Origin: Streptomyces diacarni
GTDB lineage: Bacteria; Actinomycetota; Actinomycetes; Streptomycetales; Streptomycetaceae
Direction of reading: 5' to 3'
Length of the DNA: 64,000 nucleotides
Assembly (NCBI RefSeq): GCF_003323715.1
Contig: NZ_QOIN01000047.1
Location: forward strand, 310,001-374,000
Made by a program: the position numbers and the translations under genes
The notes under the pieces: model-generated
Database searches by the model: none
Told to the model about the DNA's origin: nothing
Seen by the model: the letters and a program-made list of their open reading frames with translations, nothing else
Shown here: piece after piece, positions 61,761 through 64,000 of the stretch
How positions within the stretch are numbered: the first letter of the stretch is position 1
Layout: each line of letters begins with the position of its first letter

Positions 61761-63884
61761 TTACTCGCCCTTGGCCTTCGCGATGATCTCCTCGGCGACG
61801 TTCTTGGGAACCTCACCGTAGGAGTCGAACTGCATGGAGTACGTCGCACGACCGGAGGTCTTGCTGCGCAGGTCTCCGACGTAGCCGAACATCTCCGACA
61901 GCGGTACCAGGCCGGTCACGAGCTTCGCGTTGCCGCGCTCCTCCATCGACTGGACCTGGCCGCGCCGCGAGTTGATGTCACCGATGACGTCGCCCATGTA
62001 GTCCTCGGGCGTGGTCACCTCGACCTTCATCAGCGGCTCGAGCAGAGCCGGGCTCGCCTTCCGAGCGGCTTCCTTGAACGCGATGGAACCCGCGATCTTG
62101 AACGCCATCTCGGAGGAGTCGACGTCGTGGAAGGCACCGTCGAGCAGCGTCACACGGACGCCGGTCAGCGGGTAGCCGGCCAGCACGCCGAACTCCATGG
62201 CCTCCTGGCAGCCCGCGTCCACGGACGGGATGTACTCCCGCGGGATGCGGCCACCGGTGACCTGGTTGACGAACTCGTAGCCGTCGCCCTCAAGCGGCTC
62301 GACAGAGATCTGCACCTTCGCGAACTGACCGGAACCACCGGTCTGCTTCTTGTGGGTGTAATCGACCTTGTCGACCTTCTTGCGGAGCGACTCGCGGTAG
62401 GCCACCTGCGGCTTACCGACGTTGGCCTCGACCTTGAACTCGCGCTTCATACGGTCGACCAGCACGTCGAGGTGCAGCTCGCCCATACCCGAGATGATCG
62501 TCTGGCCGGTGTCCTCGTTGGTCTTGACCTGGAAGGACGGGTCCTCCTCGGCCAGCCGCTGAATGGCGACACCCAGCTTCTCCTGGTCGCCCTTGGACTT
62601 GGGCTCGATGGCGACCTCGATGACCGGGGCCGGGAAGTCCATCGACTCCAGGATGACCGGGTTGCCCGCGTCGCAGAGCGTCTCACCGGTGGTGGTCTGC
62701 TTGAGACCCATGACGGCGACGATGTCGCCGGCACCCACCGACTCGATCTCCTCCCGCTTGTTGGAGTGCATCCGGTAGATCTTGCCGATGCGCTCCTTGC
62801 GGCCCTTGATCGAGTTCGTCACCTGGGAACCGGTCTGGATCCGGCCCGAGTAGACGCGGATGAAGGTCAGCTTGCCCAGGTGCGGGTCACTGGCGATCTT
62901 GAAGGCGAGCGCGGACATCGGCTCGTCCTCGGACGGACGACGCTTGATGACCTCGTCGGAGTCCTTCGGGTTGTGACCCTCGATGGCCTCGACATCCAGC
63001 GGTGACGGCAGGTAACGGGCGATCGCGTCCAGCAGGGGCTGCACGCCCTTGTTCTTGAACGCGGTACCGCAGAACACCGGGGTCACCGTGATGGTGCCCT
63101 CGGCGCCCGTGGAGGCCAGCGTGACCCGGCGGATCGCCGCGGTGAGCTGCTCCTCGGAAGGCTCCTCGCCCTCCAGGTACAGCTCCATCATCTCCTCGTC
63201 GTTCTCCGCGACGGCCTCGAGCAGCTTGCCGCGCCACTCGTCGGCCGCCTCGGCGTGGGTGTCCGGGATGTCGACGGTGTCGTACATCTCGCCCATCTTG
63301 GCCTCGGGGGACCAGACGAGGGCCTTCATCGTCACCAGGTCGACGACGCCGCGGAAGTCAGCCTCGGTGCCGATCGGCAGCTGCATGACCAGCGGCACCG
63401 CGCCCAGGCGGTCACTGATCATGTCGACGCAGCGGTGGAACTCGGCGCCGGTGCGGTCGAGCTTGTTGACGAAGCAGATGCGCGGAACGCCGTAGCGGTC
63501 GGCCTGCCGCCAGACCGTCTCCGACTGCGGCTCCACACCCGCCACACCGTCGAACACCGTGACCGCGCCGTCGAGCACGCGCAGCGCGCGCTCCACCTCG
63601 ACGGTGAAGTCGACGTGGCCCGGGGTGTCGATGATGTTGATGGTGTGGTCGACGCCGTTGAGCGGCCAGTGAGTGGTCGTCGCGGCGCTCGTGATGGTGA
63701 TGCCGCGTTCCTGCTCCTGCGCCATCCAGTCCATCGTGGCAGCGCCGTCGTGGACCTCACCGATCTTGTAGCTGCGACCGGTGTAGAAGAGGATCCGCTC
63801 GGTGGTCGTCGTCTTGCCCGCGTCGATGTGGGCCATGATCCCGATGTTGCGGACCTTGGCCAGGTCAAGTGAAGTGGTAGCCAT
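61761..63884 (-). CDS. fusA: Elongation factor EF-G
   Basis: Ribosomal translocase, 707 aa. GTP motifs AHIDAGKTTTTERIL (about 18-32), DTPGHVDFTVEVERAL and NKLDRTGAEF; domain IV GGSGQFAKVQISVEPLEG; domain V DYMGDVIGDINSRRGQVQSM. Follows rpsG by 39 bp. Confidence 0.98.
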   Translation of the reverse strand: MATTSLDLAKVRNIGIMAHIDAGKTTTTERILFYTGRSYKIGEVHDGAATMDWMAQEQERGITITSAATTTHWPLNGVDHTINIIDTPGHVDFTVEVERALRVLDGAVTVFDGVAGVEPQSETVWRQADRYGVPRICFVNKLDRTGAEFHRCVDMISDRLGAVPLVMQLPIGTEADFRGVVDLVTMKALVWSPEAKMGEMYDTVDIPDTHAEAADEWRGKLLEAVAENDEEMMELYLEGEEPSEEQLTAAIRRVTLASTGAEGTITVTPVFCGTAFKNKGVQPLLDAIARYLPSPLDVEAIEGHNPKDSDEVIKRRPSEDEPMSALAFKIASDPHLGKLTFIRVYSGRIQTGSQVTNSIKGRKERIGKIYRMHSNKREEIESVGAGDIVAVMGLKQTTTGETLCDAGNPVILESMDFPAPVIEVAIEPKSKGDQEKLGVAIQRLAEEDPSFQVKTNEDTGQTIISGMGELHLDVLVDRMKREFKVEANVGKPQVAYRESLRKKVDKVDYTHKKQTGGSGQFAKVQISVEPLEGDGYEFVNQVTGGRIPREYIPSVDAGCQEAMEFGVLAGYPLTGVRVTLLDGAFHDVDSSEMAFKIAGSIAFKEAARKASPALLEPLMKVEVTTPEDYMGDVIGDINSRRGQVQSMEERGNAKLVTGLVPLSEMFGYVGDLRSKTSGRATYSMQFDSYGEVPKNVAEEIIAKAKGE

Positions 63885-63923
63885 AAGGCTTCAGTCTTCT
63901 CTCGGTCTCGATGGGGAAAGCGA

Positions 63924-64000
63924 CTACCAGCGGTAGTGCGCGAAGGCCTTGTTGGACTCGGCCATCTTGTGCGTGTCCTCACGCTTCTTGACGGCGGCGC
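63924..64000 (-). CDS. rpsG: Ribosomal protein S7 (3' end only)
   Basis: The last 25 codons read AAVKKREDTHKMAESNKAFA then HYRW and stop, the conserved S7 C-terminus. The rest lies beyond the window. First visible gene of the rpsG-fusA-tuf (str) group. Confidence 0.95.
   Translation of the reverse strand, partial: AAVKKREDTHKMAESNKAFAHYRW

Overview
The window is a very GC-rich actinobacterial chromosome segment that I read as Streptomyces. It carries the S10, spc and alpha ribosomal clusters in the Streptomyces arrangement. These flank an upstream block (groES, tsaD-rimI-tsaB, alr, nnr, acpS, coaA, glmM) and a downstream tuf-fusA-rpsG block. GTG starts, 1- to 8-nt stop/start overlaps and long U-less hairpins after operons fit that assignment. 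The species cannot be named from this sequence.

Layout. Positions 1-20122 run from a partial groES, with two CIRCE operators over its promoter, through a nucleotidyltransferase, a methyltransferase and a pair of paralogous membrane proteins. Then come the t6A tRNA-modification genes (tsaD, tsaB, tsaE) with rimI, an LmeA-like lipid-binding protein, and cell-envelope and cofactor genes (alr, nnr, acpS, coaA, glmM). Positions 20123-26800 hold rpsI-rplM, an ABC-F ATPase gene broken by three copies of a short hairpin repeat, an NfeD-like/flotillin pair and truA. Positions 26793-44273 are a nearly unbroken minus-strand ribosomal block. Reading with transcription it runs rpsJ, rplC, D, W, B, rpsS, rplV, rpsC, rplP, rpmC, rpsQ, rplN, X, E, rpsZ, rpsH, rplF, R, rpsE, rpmD, rplO, then secY-adk, map, infA-rpmJ-rpsM-K-D, rpoA and rplQ. 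Strong hairpins after rplO, adk and rplQ suggest at least four transcription units.

Positions 44878-60198 are an accessory region between rpsJ and tuf. It starts with a putative contact-toxin locus: an SseB-domain protein, a 221-aa WXG-like protein and a 1510-aa RHS/YD-repeat protein with an ADP-ribosyltransferase-like (HYD1-type) C-terminus. A tightly linked candidate immunity gene and a NADAR (ADP-ribose-processing) gene follow. A second small locus pairs a WXG-like protein with a lysozyme-like protein. Then come a DUF397/XRE/ATPase regulatory trio of the whiJ/abaA type, a secreted FG-GAP protein, a flavin/F420 oxidoreductase-fold protein, panD and a Tat-exported beta-helix protein. Base composition visibly drops towards AT across the toxin tip, immunity and NADAR genes. 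The window ends with tuf, fusA and the 3' end of rpsG.

Main points for follow-up: (1) the RHS-ART toxin, candidate immunity and NADAR trio, which looks like a reversible ADP-ribosylation module; (2) an ABC-F gene hit three times by the same approximately 30-bp repeat, both Walker A motifs at the same point, where a net 26-bp removal at each site restores one 539-codon frame; (3) a 51-bp duplication of the 3' end of rpsD, resembling an integration scar; (4) a three-copy domain family in two overlapping membrane-protein genes.
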